Source: a virus. Taken from it: a stretch of 36,077 bases of DNA. Positions 1-5,929 of this stretch are shown one piece after another. The notes beneath the pieces were generated by a model. That model was not told where the DNA came from, did no database searches, and worked only from the letters and a program-made list of their open reading frames with translations. A program made the position numbers and the translations under genes. The stretch covers positions 1 through 36,077 of the IMG/VR virus record IMGVR_UViG_3300009158_000112, one strand, 5' to 3'. Positions within the stretch are counted from its first letter, which is position 1. Each line of letters starts with the position of its first letter.

Positions 1-73
1 CGGGGTAGCCAAATTGTTTCAAGTTGCTTACTCCTGCTGTCAATAGTTTGTCTTTGATTTGTTCGTTTGTCAT
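1..73 (-). CDS. Small hypothetical protein (5' end only)
   Basis: The ATG at 73-71 on the minus strand opens a reading frame that runs out of the window; 24 residues are visible, starting MTNEQIKDKLLTAGVSN. The product is not recognised. It lies downstream of the small accessory genes on the same strand and follows half-site A by about 90 nt, so it is probably another member of the same array. The leader holds a purine-rich stretch (GGGGAGG on the minus strand near 110) that is too far from the start to be its ribosome binding site. Confidence 0.45.
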   Translation of the reverse strand, partial: MTNEQIKDKLLTAGVSNLKQFGYP

Positions 74-163
74 TTTATTTTAGTTTTAAAGTTTATCAAT
101 TCCTCCCCGCAAAAGGGTGTTTATATTATACTCTGTTTTTCAATTTAAGTTTAGTTTAATAAA

Positions 164-188
164 CGTTTCATATTTGCAACCGTTATAT
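164..188 (-). repeat. attC-like half-site A
   Basis: In gene sense the motif reads TAACGGTTGCAAATATGAAA and starts about 18 nt after the stop of the 204-425 gene. It is nearly identical to the 5' arms of sites E, F and G. No complementary 3' arm ending in GTTA was found before the next gene. Confidence 0.5.
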
Positions 189-203
189 TCAATAACTTAA
201 AAT

Positions 204-425
204 TCATGGTTTTAATGGACCTAAAAATGAAGCATTTTCATAATATGGATGATGTATTGGTTCGGAATCCCATAACGCATTTAATGATTTAATCTTTGCT
301 CTTTCTTCATCACCTGATACGACAGCAAATTCTATATCACCATCTTTAAGTTTTATCTTGTATAATCCATCACCATTAGGTTTATCAGACCAAGAATTTT
401 CAGTTTTAAATTCAATTTTTTCCAT
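204..425 (-). CDS. Small hypothetical array protein (73 aa)
   Basis: A 73-residue soluble protein beginning MEKIEFKTENSWSDKPN, with no signal peptide or membrane segment. It has a beta-strand-like pattern (GLYKIKLKDGDIEFAVV) and a hydrophobic C-terminal segment with ENASFLGP. The family is not recognised. It is the gene between attC-like site B (upstream) and half-site A (downstream). The 3' arm of site B, in gene sense, contains TATATTTG, which fits the Bacteroidota -7 element TAnnTTTG and lies about 35 nt before the start, so the gene may carry its own promoter. The ATG at 425 is the only reasonable start. Confidence 0.65.
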   Translation of the reverse strand: MEKIEFKTENSWSDKPNGDGLYKIKLKDGDIEFAVVSGDEERAKIKSLNALWDSEPIHHPYYENASFLGPLKP

Positions 426-449
426 ATGTATAAATTTTAAGTTACTAAA

Positions 450-532
450 TATAACAACAAATATAAGAAATAAATCTTACTTTGTCTATTTTTTAATGAA
501 AAGATTTACTTCTCATATTTGCTGATGTTACC
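450..532 (-). repeat. attC-like site B (long imperfect hairpin)
   Basis: On the plus strand the left arm is 450-476 and the right arm 503-532. In gene sense the right arm begins TAAC-ATCAG-CAAATATGAG and pairs with a left arm ending ATATTTG-TT-GTTA. The stem is about 20 bp (with CAAATAT, AGAA and TAAATC blocks) around a loop of about 26 nt. The gene-proximal arm has 3 more bases than the other between the outer TAAC/GTTA pair and the inner stem. It starts 9 nt after the stop of the 540-902 gene. Confidence 0.7.
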
Positions 533-539
533 TGCAAGG

Positions 540-902
540 CTACCTTGACACTTCGATAATAGCATCAGGATATTCTTTACAGGCTTCTAAATACTTTTCG
601 ACAAAAGGAACAAAATGCTCATACATTCCCCACCCATTAGGAGAATTGAAAGTTTCAAAATGTTCAGGTCTTGCTTTTAAATCAGCTAATCCTTTTTCAA
701 GTAATTCAACTATTTCACTTGCCTTTGTTTTTCCAATTTCCTCTGGTCGCCAAAGGGCTTCATAAATTCCTGCTTCACCTGCCATTTTACCTAAGTTATG
801 GGTAATGTTTGCATCGTAAACGGTTTCATCTTCTTCTGTTAATGTTTTGCCAGCATCGTAGCTAATCCATTTTTTTCGTGTTAAATAAACACCTAAACTC
901 AT
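540..902 (-). CDS. Conserved hypothetical array protein (120 aa)
   Basis: A 120-residue soluble protein. The pattern NLGKMAGEAGIYEALWRP (about residues 36-53) followed by a NGWGMYEHFVPFV segment and a C-terminal YLEACKEYPDA matches a hypothetical protein I have seen repeatedly in phages and Bacteroidota, with no established function. It is mostly helical with acidic patches. The gene is alone between full sites C (upstream) and B (downstream), so it is the clearest single-gene cassette in the array. The start at 902 follows a GGAACAAA leader. Confidence 0.75.
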   Translation of the reverse strand: MSLGVYLTRKKWISYDAGKTLTEEDETVYDANITHNLGKMAGEAGIYEALWRPEEIGKTKASEIVELLEKGLADLKARPEHFETFNSPNGWGMYEHFVPFVEKYLEACKEYPDAIIEVSR

Positions 903-942
903 TTTGTTCCTTTTTTAAATTCTGCTGAATAATCCGCCCAGC

Positions 943-1066
943 AGGTAACAGCGGTTTGGCAAAAAAGCCGTTAAGTATTTCAAATGAACATTTGTGCTAA
1001 ACATCAATATTCGTGTTCCAAATTAGCATCCGTTTCGGCTTCTTTGCCAACCCGCAAACGTTAGCA
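943..1066 (-). repeat. attC-like site C (long imperfect hairpin)
   Basis: The left arm (943-972) has a GCGGTTTGGCAAAAAAGCCG core and the right arm is 1035-1066. In gene sense the site opens TAAC-GTTT-GCGGGTTGGC and closes GCCAAACCGC-T-GTTA, giving a stem of about 24 bp with few mismatches. Shorter pairing in the interior (TGCTAA with TTAGCA) may extend it. The gene-proximal arm again has 3 extra bases (GTTT against T). The TAA stop codon of the 1061-1303 gene is part of the outer TAAC box. Confidence 0.75.
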
Positions 1067-1303
1067 ATCATTTTGTTCCCTACGCACGAAGAACTCGTCA
1101 TAAGTTTCTTTAGCGTGTTTTTCGGGGTAATAATCCAAGTGGTTGTCATTTCTGCCCTGAACATACATTTTACACATTTGTTCCTTTTCTTTTGGTAGCA
1201 ATTGCCAAATTTTTTCCTTCATATTAGTATGTGTGGGATGATAATTTTTGTCATCAAATTCCTTGCACCATTCTAACAATTGATTTAATACTGTTTTTTC
1301 CAT
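1061..1303 (-). CDS. Small hypothetical array protein (80 aa)
   Basis: An 80-residue protein starting MEKTVLNQLLEWCKEFDDKN. It is charged and mainly helical, with no recognised domain. An upstream in-frame ATG at 1372 would add 23 residues, but that extension runs through the intergenic region, and the ATG at 1303 after an A/T-rich leader is preferred. Its stop codon is embedded in attC-like site C. Half-site D lies upstream, so this gene and the 1415-1708 gene may share one cassette. Confidence 0.6.
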   Translation of the reverse strand: MEKTVLNQLLEWCKEFDDKNYHPTHTNMKEKIWQLLPKEKEQMCKMYVQGRNDNHLDYYPEKHAKETYDEFFVRREQNDC

Positions 1304-1382
1304 ATTTATAATTTTAGTTTCAAAATCCACGCAAACAAAACGAAGTGCTAATTTAAAAGTTTCTACAAGCAAACCTTCTCAT

Positions 1383-1399
1383 ACACCCGACCGTTATGC
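1383..1399 (-). repeat. attC-like half-site D
   Basis: In gene sense GCATAACGGTCGGGTG begins about 18 nt after the stop of the 1415-1708 gene. It has the TAACGG box but no convincing complementary arm in the roughly 90 nt before the next start. Confidence 0.4.
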
Positions 1400-1414
1400 A
1401 CAATTAATTGCTTT

Positions 1415-1708
1415 TTAAGTATTCATCAACGCAATCGTTACTTGAATGTCCTTCGCAGTTAAAATCATATCATACTCGATAAATATGACATCACCTTCTC
1501 GTTCATCAAAGGACTCTAGTCTATTATACATATATTTTAAATCTTTATCATATTCTAATAAAAATTCTTGATATTGATAAATCATAACAGACACATGATT
1601 TCCTTCGCCAGCAAGTATAGATTCAGCACCTTCAAATGAACATAATTTAGCAAAACCATCTGTTATGCTTTTCATATATTCTTCGTATTCCTTTTGATAT
1701 TCTCTCAT
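1415..1708 (-). CDS. Small hypothetical array protein (97 aa)
   Basis: A 97-residue acidic, helix-rich protein starting MREYQKEYEEYMKSITDGFA. No domain is recognised. It lies directly downstream of full site E, whose closing GTTA is about 36 nt before the ATG, and is followed by half-site D. Orientation and size match the rest of the array. Confidence 0.65.
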   Translation of the reverse strand: MREYQKEYEEYMKSITDGFAKLCSFEGAESILAGEGNHVSVMIYQYQEFLLEYDKDLKYMYNRLESFDEREGDVIFIEYDMILTAKDIQVTIALMNT

Positions 1709-1741
1709 TTTTTTATTTGTATAAAAATTTTAAAACTAAAA

Positions 1742-1794
1742 CATAACAACAAATAAAACACATTAAAACGATGTTTTATTTGCAACCGTTAGCG
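1742..1794 (-). repeat. attC-like site E (compact hairpin)
   Basis: In gene sense the site opens TAACGGTTGCAAATAAAAC and closes GTTTTATTTG-TT-GTTA around a 13-nt loop, with a perfect 10-bp inner stem (CAAATAAAAC). The gene-proximal arm has GGTTG where the distal arm has TT, the same polarity as the other sites. It starts 11 nt after the stop of the 1803-2069 gene. Confidence 0.75.
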
Positions 1795-1802
1795 GTAATT
1801 GG

Positions 1803-2069
1803 TCACACTAACTTCCATTGCCAGTCAAAAGCACTTTCACTCTTGCATTGGCAGCAAAATATATCATATGCAGGTCTCCAACTTGTTAAATGTATTGTTC
1901 CGTCAGGTGCTTTTGCTAATAGTTCCACATCATTCGGTGGTGGTTCTTCATTAACATACATCCAACTACCGCTAACACCAAATAAACCCAATAAAAGTGT
2001 CTGTGCGTAATCGGTAGTTATTTCGTCATATTTTAGCTGTTCTGCTATTTTTAAAATTTGGTCTTTCAT
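1803..2069 (-). CDS. Small hypothetical protein with PP-x-V-E / SWRPAYDIF pattern (88 aa)
   Basis: 88 residues starting MKDQILKIAEQLKYDEITTD. The second half (about residues 38-88) has the pattern EEPPPNDVELLAKAPDGTIH, then LTSWRPAYDIFCCQCKSES and DWQWK. This loosely resembles DUF551-type small domains and matches a hypothetical protein family of Bacteroidota and their phages that I recall but cannot name. Two adjacent cysteines and a CQC could bind metal; that is a guess. The start lies only about 11 nt from half-site F. Confidence 0.65.
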   Translation of the reverse strand: MKDQILKIAEQLKYDEITTDYAQTLLLGLFGVSGSWMYVNEEPPPNDVELLAKAPDGTIHLTSWRPAYDIFCCQCKSESAFDWQWKLV

Positions 2070-2079
2070 ATCTTTTACT

Positions 2080-2102
2080 GTGTTTATTTGTAACCGTTAT
2101 CG
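2080..2102 (-). repeat. attC-like half-site F
   Basis: In gene sense GATAACGGTTACAAATAAAC starts about 9 nt after the stop of the 2109-2513 gene. It is nearly identical to the 5' arm of site E, but the ATG of the next gene follows within about 11 nt, leaving no room for a 3' arm. Confidence 0.5.
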
Positions 2103-2108
2103 GCAACC

Positions 2109-2513
2109 CTAATACGACTTACCGTGTTTATGTGGGCGACTTGCATTATATCTCATTTTTGCCTTAATATGACTTTCAATATCAATGCCTTTAAATGCAC
2201 ATAAATCAAGCACACGAATAACTACATCGGCCAATTCATCTTCAAAAGTGTTTTTAACTGAATGTTCAAACTCGTTTTTAAAAGCTTCCTCGCCACAAAA
2301 TGAAGCTCCATAATTGGCATCTGCCAAGCCTTTGATAAACCACTTTTTAGATTCGTCAATGTTTTCGTAATACCATTTTTTTCTATCCGCTTCCAATGCT
2401 TCGGAAACTTCTGAATGTATAAGGCAAAGCATTTCGCCAATGTTTTTTTCACTATCAAAAAATCCTTTTGATTTGGCATTTTCGTGAATTTTTGTTGCTA
2501 ATTCGTTTAACAT
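2109..2513 (-). CDS. MazG-type nucleotide pyrophosphohydrolase
   Basis: A 134-residue single-domain member of the all-alpha NTP pyrophosphatase (MazG/dUTPase-2) superfamily, which hydrolyses nucleoside triphosphates or alarmone-like nucleotides to the monophosphate and pyrophosphate. The metal-binding pattern is visible: LIHSEVSEALEADR (ExxE type, about residues 31-44) and FEDELADVVIRVLDL (EDELAD, about residues 90-104), with KGIDIESHIKAKMRYNASRP at the C-terminus as usual for the family. As an array gene it is a plausible accessory factor that modifies the host nucleotide pool. It lies downstream of full site G and upstream of half-site F. Confidence 0.85.
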   Translation of the reverse strand: MLNELATKIHENAKSKGFFDSEKNIGEMLCLIHSEVSEALEADRKKWYYENIDESKKWFIKGLADANYGASFCGEEAFKNEFEHSVKNTFEDELADVVIRVLDLCAFKGIDIESHIKAKMRYNASRPHKHGKSY

Positions 2514-2565
2514 TTTTGTATTTGTTTTTAAGTTTATAATTCATCATTACGAAAGAAGGGCAGCC

Positions 2566-2656
2566 GATAACACGTAATATAAAAAATTGGCTATCAGCGT
2601 TTGTGGTAACGTGAAAGGTTCATACAAGCCAACTTTTCATATTACCAACCGTTATA
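2566..2656 (-). repeat. attC-like site G (long imperfect hairpin)
   Basis: The left arm is 2566-2593 and the right arm 2627-2656. In gene sense the site opens TAACGGTTGGTAATATGAAAA, continues to GTTGGCT, and closes AGCCAATTTTTTATATTAC-GT-GTTA. The inner stem is about 19 bp with one or two mismatches. The gene-proximal spacer GGTTG faces a shorter distal spacer. It starts about 16 nt after the stop of the 2671-2892 gene. Confidence 0.75.
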
Positions 2657-2670
2657 GAGAATAAAACAAA

Positions 2671-2892
2671 CTACTTACCTGCTTTACCTCTTTCATATGC
2701 TTCTGAGATATGCCACATTATTTTCTGCTTCAACCAATCTTTTGTTTCTTTATTTATAATTTTGAGTTTTTCATCAAGTTCTTTAAATGTATCATCTACA
2801 ACAGAACCGTTTGTTTTACTCTCTATAACAACAGATATATTCAAGTTTTCTGTTGCTTCGTTGAAACTTTTTATGTGTCTTTTATCTTTCAT
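2671..2892 (-). CDS. Small hypothetical array protein (73 aa)
   Basis: 73 residues starting MKDKRHIKSFNEATENLNIS. The KSFNEATENL segment resembles the FxxF/E motif found at the N-termini of several virion proteins in this window, but here it may be coincidental. The rest is lysine-rich and helical (KIINKETKDWLKQKIMWHIS). The family is unknown. It is the last gene before full site G and is preceded by a weak half-site H. Confidence 0.6.
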   Translation of the reverse strand: MKDKRHIKSFNEATENLNISVVIESKTNGSVVDDTFKELDEKLKIINKETKDWLKQKIMWHISEAYERGKAGK

Positions 2893-2948
2893 CTTCGTGT
2901 GTTTTTTAGTGTATATATTAAAAAAGAAAACCTGAAATATATCTGATT

Positions 2949-2960
2949 ATCATTAGCAGA
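2949..2960 (-). repeat. Degenerate half-site H
   Basis: In gene sense CTGCTAATGATA sits about 13 nt after the stop of the 2969-3322 gene, at the position where the other genes have GCTAACG. One base of the TAAC box differs and no 3' arm is present. It is supported mainly by position. Confidence 0.2.
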
Positions 2961-2968
2961 AATGGCTA

Positions 2969-3322
2969 CTATACCGCTTCGTAAGACAATAACTGCTCTT
3001 TTAATATTTCGGCTTCCTCTTGCACTTTCTCTTTTGACCATTTAGATAGGTTGTCTGAATAATGAGCCGTATCAAATCCAACGCACCATTTACCTTCATC
3101 TTCTTTATCTAATTCCCATTTTTCAACCATCTTAGCATCTACTAATTCTGAAAAAGTTAATCCACCGTGAACATCTACATCAATATCGTCATAGTGTTTA
3201 CCGTGTAATGGGTTGTTTTCAGGGATAAGAACATATCCATTTCCCCAACCAAAATCAATCATACCTCTTGTATATCTCCATATACTACATTTTGGTAATA
3301 TTATTTCTAATGTGGCTTCCAT
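2969..3322 (-). CDS. Conserved hypothetical array protein (117 aa)
   Basis: 117 residues. The central pattern FGWGNGYVLIPENNPLHGKH (about residues 24-43), then VDVHGGLTFSEL and WCVGFDTAHYSDN, is a recognisable conserved hypothetical protein of phages and Bacteroidota. No function is established; the conserved H, D and G residues suggest a compact fold, perhaps metal-binding. The gene is preceded by a 230-nt AT-rich stretch (3323-3552) containing half-site I and no other supported gene. Confidence 0.75.
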   Translation of the reverse strand: MEATLEIILPKCSIWRYTRGMIDFGWGNGYVLIPENNPLHGKHYDDIDVDVHGGLTFSELVDAKMVEKWELDKEDEGKWCVGFDTAHYSDNLSKWSKEKVQEEAEILKEQLLSYEAV

Positions 3323-3519
3323 TTTTTTATATTTTCAAATTTAAGTTTCATAGATTTAGTATTTTTCCATATTGTAAAATGCTTAAATCTAAAAATAAGT
3401 GTATACATTTCGTAATTTTCTAAAAAATTTTTCATTTATTATAATTTTTATTTTTAAATTTCCATCCTAATAATAAAAATGATTAAGTTTTTCGGTTAAT
3501 TTACTTTTGTGCTTCTAAT

Positions 3520-3541
3520 GCCACAAGCATCGAACGTTAGC
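3520..3541 (-). repeat. attC-like half-site I
   Basis: In gene sense GCTAACGTTCGATGCTTGTG begins 13 nt after the stop of the 3553-3774 gene. It has the TAACG box and a possible short inner stem. No closing GTTA arm is seen in the following AT-rich 200 nt. Confidence 0.45.
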
Positions 3542-3552
3542 TTCAATAAAAA

Positions 3553-3774
3553 TTACTCATTTGGCATTTTTGGTAATGGCATCCAATGAGTAACATCATC
3601 AACCCAATTGCCTATTGCTGGTTCATCAGTTTCCCACCACTCTTTTTCTCTGTTCCATCTCCCTACAAAGATTGCTAAGTCATTACAAAACAAAACATCT
3701 TCCGAAAGATGCTTTTGCCATTCGTGTTTTGTCCAAGTTCCTGTTGGTTTAATTTTTTGGTCTATCCATTCCAT
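3553..3774 (-). CDS. DUF551 family protein (73 aa)
   Basis: 73 residues with the DUF551 signature: N-terminal MEWIDQKIKPTGTW, a central VLFCNDLAIFVGRW strand pair and the terminal VTHWMPLPKMPNE, where THWMPLP is diagnostic. DUF551 proteins are small and common in phages and prophages; their function is unknown. It is the first gene of the array in the direction of reading, and the closing GTTA of full site J is about 25 nt before its ATG. Confidence 0.8.
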   Translation of the reverse strand: MEWIDQKIKPTGTWTKHEWQKHLSEDVLFCNDLAIFVGRWNREKEWWETDEPAIGNWVDDVTHWMPLPKMPNE

Positions 3775-3796
3775 CGCACTAATTTTATTTTACAGC

Positions 3797-3873
3797 TTAT
3801 AACAGCACCTAACAAAAATGTCTGCTAAGCATTGTTTGTCAAATGAAGTAATTTTTAGGCAACTGCTCTTATC
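3797..3873 (-). repeat. attC-like site J (upstream edge of the array)
   Basis: In gene sense the site opens GATAAGAGCAGTTGCCTAA and closes TTAGG-TGCT-GTTATAAG. The arms pair over ATAA/TTAT, AGCA/TGCT and CCTAA/TTAGG plus an A/T run, with GTTG unpaired on the opening arm only. The opening box is TAAG rather than TAAC, so this terminal site may be diverged or may be the recombination point at which cassettes were added. Confidence 0.55.
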
Positions 3874-3894
3874 AATAATACTAAGACTTCTGTA

Positions 3895-3930
3895 AAAATA
3901 AAAAAAGGATCCCTTAAAAAGAGATCCTTT
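3895..3930 (-). terminator. Rho-independent terminator after the zinc-ribbon gene
   Basis: On the minus strand AAAGGATC (3930-3923) pairs with GATCCTTT (3911-3904), followed by a T-rich tail. It lies about 20 nt past the stop of the 3953-4681 gene and separates the phage operon from the cassette-like array. Confidence 0.75.
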
Positions 3931-3952
3931 AGAGCCTGACGTTAAATTTATT

Positions 3953-4681
3953 TTAGATTTTAGTTCCGCATGTTGGGCAAAACTTCCATCCTTGTGATTT
4001 CATTCGTGAACCACAGCTGTGACAGTAGTTACGAATGGTTTGTGCTTCGACTGGTTTTTGAGATTCTGGTAAAATCTGCAAATCTATTGATTTGCTAATC
4101 CATGAATTGTACGTTGAATTGTCAGAAACAAAATGTTGATTTGAAGTTTCACCCTTTTCAGTACGACCAGTTTCAATATTCGTTTCAACATTTGCTGCAA
4201 TCGAACTTACACTACCGATGTCTGATGAAAAGTAGCAGAGTGAACGATTAAGATCGTTGCCGACTGATGGACTGCCAAACATCGTGTTAACGTTCCAATC
4301 ATACACGGTTGGTTGGTAATACTGAACTATGAGTTCATCGTAAAATTCGATTCGTATCTTACCGTTATTTTGAATTGCTTTTGCAGCATCAGTCGAATTC
4401 TCAACTGAGTAGGTTTCAAAAAGAAACTTTTTAGCTTCATCCAACCAACGCTCTAGAAAAACTCTTTGTCCTGGACGAAGAACTATACCTGAATTAGAGA
4501 TTGATACTCCATTCATGTAAATCTTGGTTAAAACCTTTGTTGTTTTTGGATTAAAAAGCTCTATCTCAAAATGAGTTTTATCTTTAAGATAGAAAGAGTC
4601 GCCGTATTGTTTTAGGCGATTGTGATTTACTGCAATGCTTGCAGAGGGGTCGCTTACCCCAATTTGGTGATAATATGTCAT
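3953..4681 (-). CDS. Phage protein with C-terminal zinc ribbon (242 aa)
   Basis: A 242-residue protein. Residues 1-120 form a beta-rich domain with the pattern LTKIYMNGVSISNSGIVLRP followed by GQRVFLERWLDEAKKFLFET, which I have seen in hypothetical proteins of large phages. A polar linker follows, and the C-terminus (about residues 217-242) is a four-cysteine zinc ribbon (CHSCGSRM...FCPTCGTKI). The function is not established; a role in binding virion protein or nucleic acid is possible. The gene has its own terminator (3895-3930) and a roughly 120-nt leader with a hairpin, so it looks monocistronic. Confidence 0.75.
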   Translation of the reverse strand: MTYYHQIGVSDPSASIAVNHNRLKQYGDSFYLKDKTHFEIELFNPKTTKVLTKIYMNGVSISNSGIVLRPGQRVFLERWLDEAKKFLFETYSVENSTDAAKAIQNNGKIRIEFYDELIVQYYQPTVYDWNVNTMFGSPSVGNDLNRSLCYFSSDIGSVSSIAANVETNIETGRTEKGETSNQHFVSDNSTYNSWISKSIDLQILPESQKPVEAQTIRNYCHSCGSRMKSQGWKFCPTCGTKI

Positions 4682-4730
4682 ATTTACCTTGATTATTTTT
4701 TAATTAAGCAGACGCCTTTGTGGCAAACAC

Positions 4731-4768
4731 CACTCTAAAGCCAATTAGACTCAACGCCGACTAGAGTG
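4731..4768 (-). other. Hairpin in the leader of the zinc-ribbon gene
   Basis: CACTCTA (4731-4737) pairs with TAGAGTG (4762-4768) across a 24-nt interior in the otherwise non-coding stretch 4682-4810. It is too weak to name as a riboswitch or tRNA, and no T-loop sequence is present. It might be a leader structure or a remnant. Confidence 0.3.
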
Positions 4769-4810
4769 TCAGGCTCTTGTAGTTATATACTCTACTCAAA
4801 TTAAATAGTT

Positions 4811-5062
4811 TTAACTTCGCGGCTTTCTAGTCCCGTCTTCAAATGCACGTTTCGTTGCATCCTTCATTCGAAGTACATCTGCAAGTGACAAGTTATGTGA
4901 TTCAACAAATGCTTCAATTGCACCAACAAGATCTGCTAATTCAACGAATAACATTATCGGATTTGCCTGAGCATAGGCATCTTCTGTTTCTAAGAATTCT
5001 TCTCTAATCTTTGAGAAGTCTCCATACGTTCCCTTAGGAATCTCCTTTATGTGGTAACCCAT
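4811..5062 (-). CDS. MazG-like phage protein (83 aa)
   Basis: 83 residues starting MGYHIKEIPKGTYGDFSKIR. The patterns EEFLETEDAYAQANPIMLFV and ELADLVGAIEAFVE, then MKDATKRAFEDGTR, match a short MazG-like family frequent in phages, with acidic ExxED and ELAD metal-site candidates. A longer frame opens at 5170, but its first 36 residues overlap the neighbouring gene in another frame; the ATG at 5062 gives the family-typical start and a 29-nt overlap. The role is probably nucleotide-pool processing, next to the synthetase-like gene. Confidence 0.7.
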   Translation of the reverse strand: MGYHIKEIPKGTYGDFSKIREEFLETEDAYAQANPIMLFVELADLVGAIEAFVESHNLSLADVLRMKDATKRAFEDGTRKPRS

Positions 5063-5606
5063 TTTTCTTAAGTATTTCTTTGACCATTGATAGTCGAGGC
5101 TCAGCACAGCCGGTGCCATAAATCCAAGTAAGATACTCACAGTTTCGAATACCGTAACTTCCAAGTTCAATACCGGCGGCTTCTAAATCATATCCAAGTG
5201 TCGTAGGTTTCATCATTATATGTAAACCTAATTCATTTTCAAAAAATTCTCGAGCATCTCTGACAACCGTTTTTAGATTAGTATCAGATACTTCATCAGT
5301 CACAATCAATTCATTCTTGATAAAATATTTTGTATGGGTCGCATCAAATGGCTCGTCTCTAAAGCATGGAGTCACAGTTTGATATCGCCCGTTTGGTAAG
5401 AAGCCCTTTAAATATAGGTAGAGAAAGCTTTGTTCACCAGATGCAACTAGAACTTTGCCTTTTCCAGCAATTTCCCAATCCTTTGTTCCAAGCGGCTTAG
5501 TGATATTTGATATTGCTTGAGTAACTGTCCATGGTGACTCAATTCGAGTATATCCAAGGTTAGTGTAATGCGCGATTGCTCTATCGAGCCTTCCATAATC
5601 TATCAT
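5034..5606 (-). CDS. Class II aminoacyl-tRNA synthetase-like catalytic domain (190 aa)
   Basis: A 190-residue protein resembling the catalytic core of class II synthetases without a tRNA-binding domain. A motif 2-like segment, VTPCFRDEPFDATHTKYFIK (about residues 78-97, FRDE), and a motif 3-like segment, ELGSYGIRNCEYLTWIYGTG with CAEPRLS (about residues 147-173, where GTGCAEPR replaces GxGxxxR), can be seen. Stand-alone synthetase paralogues usually adenylate something other than tRNA or act as regulators. The substrate cannot be told. The start overlaps the stop of the 5603-5905 gene (ATGA), implying translational coupling. Confidence 0.7.
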   Translation of the reverse strand: MIDYGRLDRAIAHYTNLGYTRIESPWTVTQAISNITKPLGTKDWEIAGKGKVLVASGEQSFLYLYLKGFLPNGRYQTVTPCFRDEPFDATHTKYFIKNELIVTDEVSDTNLKTVVRDAREFFENELGLHIMMKPTTLGYDLEAAGIELGSYGIRNCEYLTWIYGTGCAEPRLSMVKEILKKNGLPHKGDS

Positions 5607-5905
5607 AATTTAATTCTGTTTTCTTGAGAGTATGTGTATTCTGGCATAATGCAAGTATCGTACTTTGTTATAAAGTTCATGAGAATTCTCAAATTACCGA
5701 ATGTGTCATACTCAATATCTTTATCGAATTTATTAGAAAATTTTATTCCGTTTCCATGATCAGTGGCTGACATTATTTCTTGACCCGGATAAGTCCATGC
5801 CGGTAGATGTGAATACCTTAGTGTATAGACCGTTCTTTTATCTGTTTGATTAACGTCGATGTCATATTCATGACTATCGCCATCATATATTTTAAATGTT
5901 TTCAT
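5603..5905 (-). CDS. Hypothetical protein (100 aa)
   Basis: 100 residues starting MKTFKIYDGDSHEYDIDVNQ, rich in D, Y and T, with probable beta structure. No family is recognised. Its stop overlaps the start of the synthetase-like gene by 4 nt, so the two are probably co-translated. It follows the broken lipoprotein gene by 24 nt. Confidence 0.65.
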   Translation of the reverse strand: MKTFKIYDGDSHEYDIDVNQTDKRTVYTLRYSHLPAWTYPGQEIMSATDHGNGIKFSNKFDKDIEYDTFGNLRILMNFITKYDTCIMPEYTYSQENRIKL

Positions 5906-5929
5906 ATTTTCTTTTTTCTACTAATTCAA

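Noticed and set aside
1013-2479. Plus-strand and alternative-frame reading frames over the small-gene array
   Set aside because: They are shadows of the minus-strand genes, cross the hairpin sites and show no domain-like sequence.
3307-3435. 42-codon minus-strand frame (MKNFLENYEMYTLIFRFKHF) upstream of the 2969-3322 gene
   Set aside because: Very AT-rich, overlaps the next gene out of frame, and has no neighbour or homologue support.
1-3880. Hairpins of the array as ordinary transcription terminators
   Set aside because: Sites B, C, E and G lack a consistent T-run after the stem, the inner loops reach tens of bases, and the boxes TAAC/GTTA with one-sided extra bases are shared while stems differ.
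3931-4777. 10-bp inverted repeat (AGAGCCTGAC / GTCAGGCTCT) flanking the zinc-ribbon gene
   Set aside because: At this distance and AT-rich background several such pairs are expected by chance in 36 kb; there are no target duplications and no transposase.
4682-4810. Possible tRNA or structured RNA in the leader region
   Set aside because: No T-loop GTTCGA-type sequence and no acceptor-stem pairing; only a 7-bp hairpin, reported as such.
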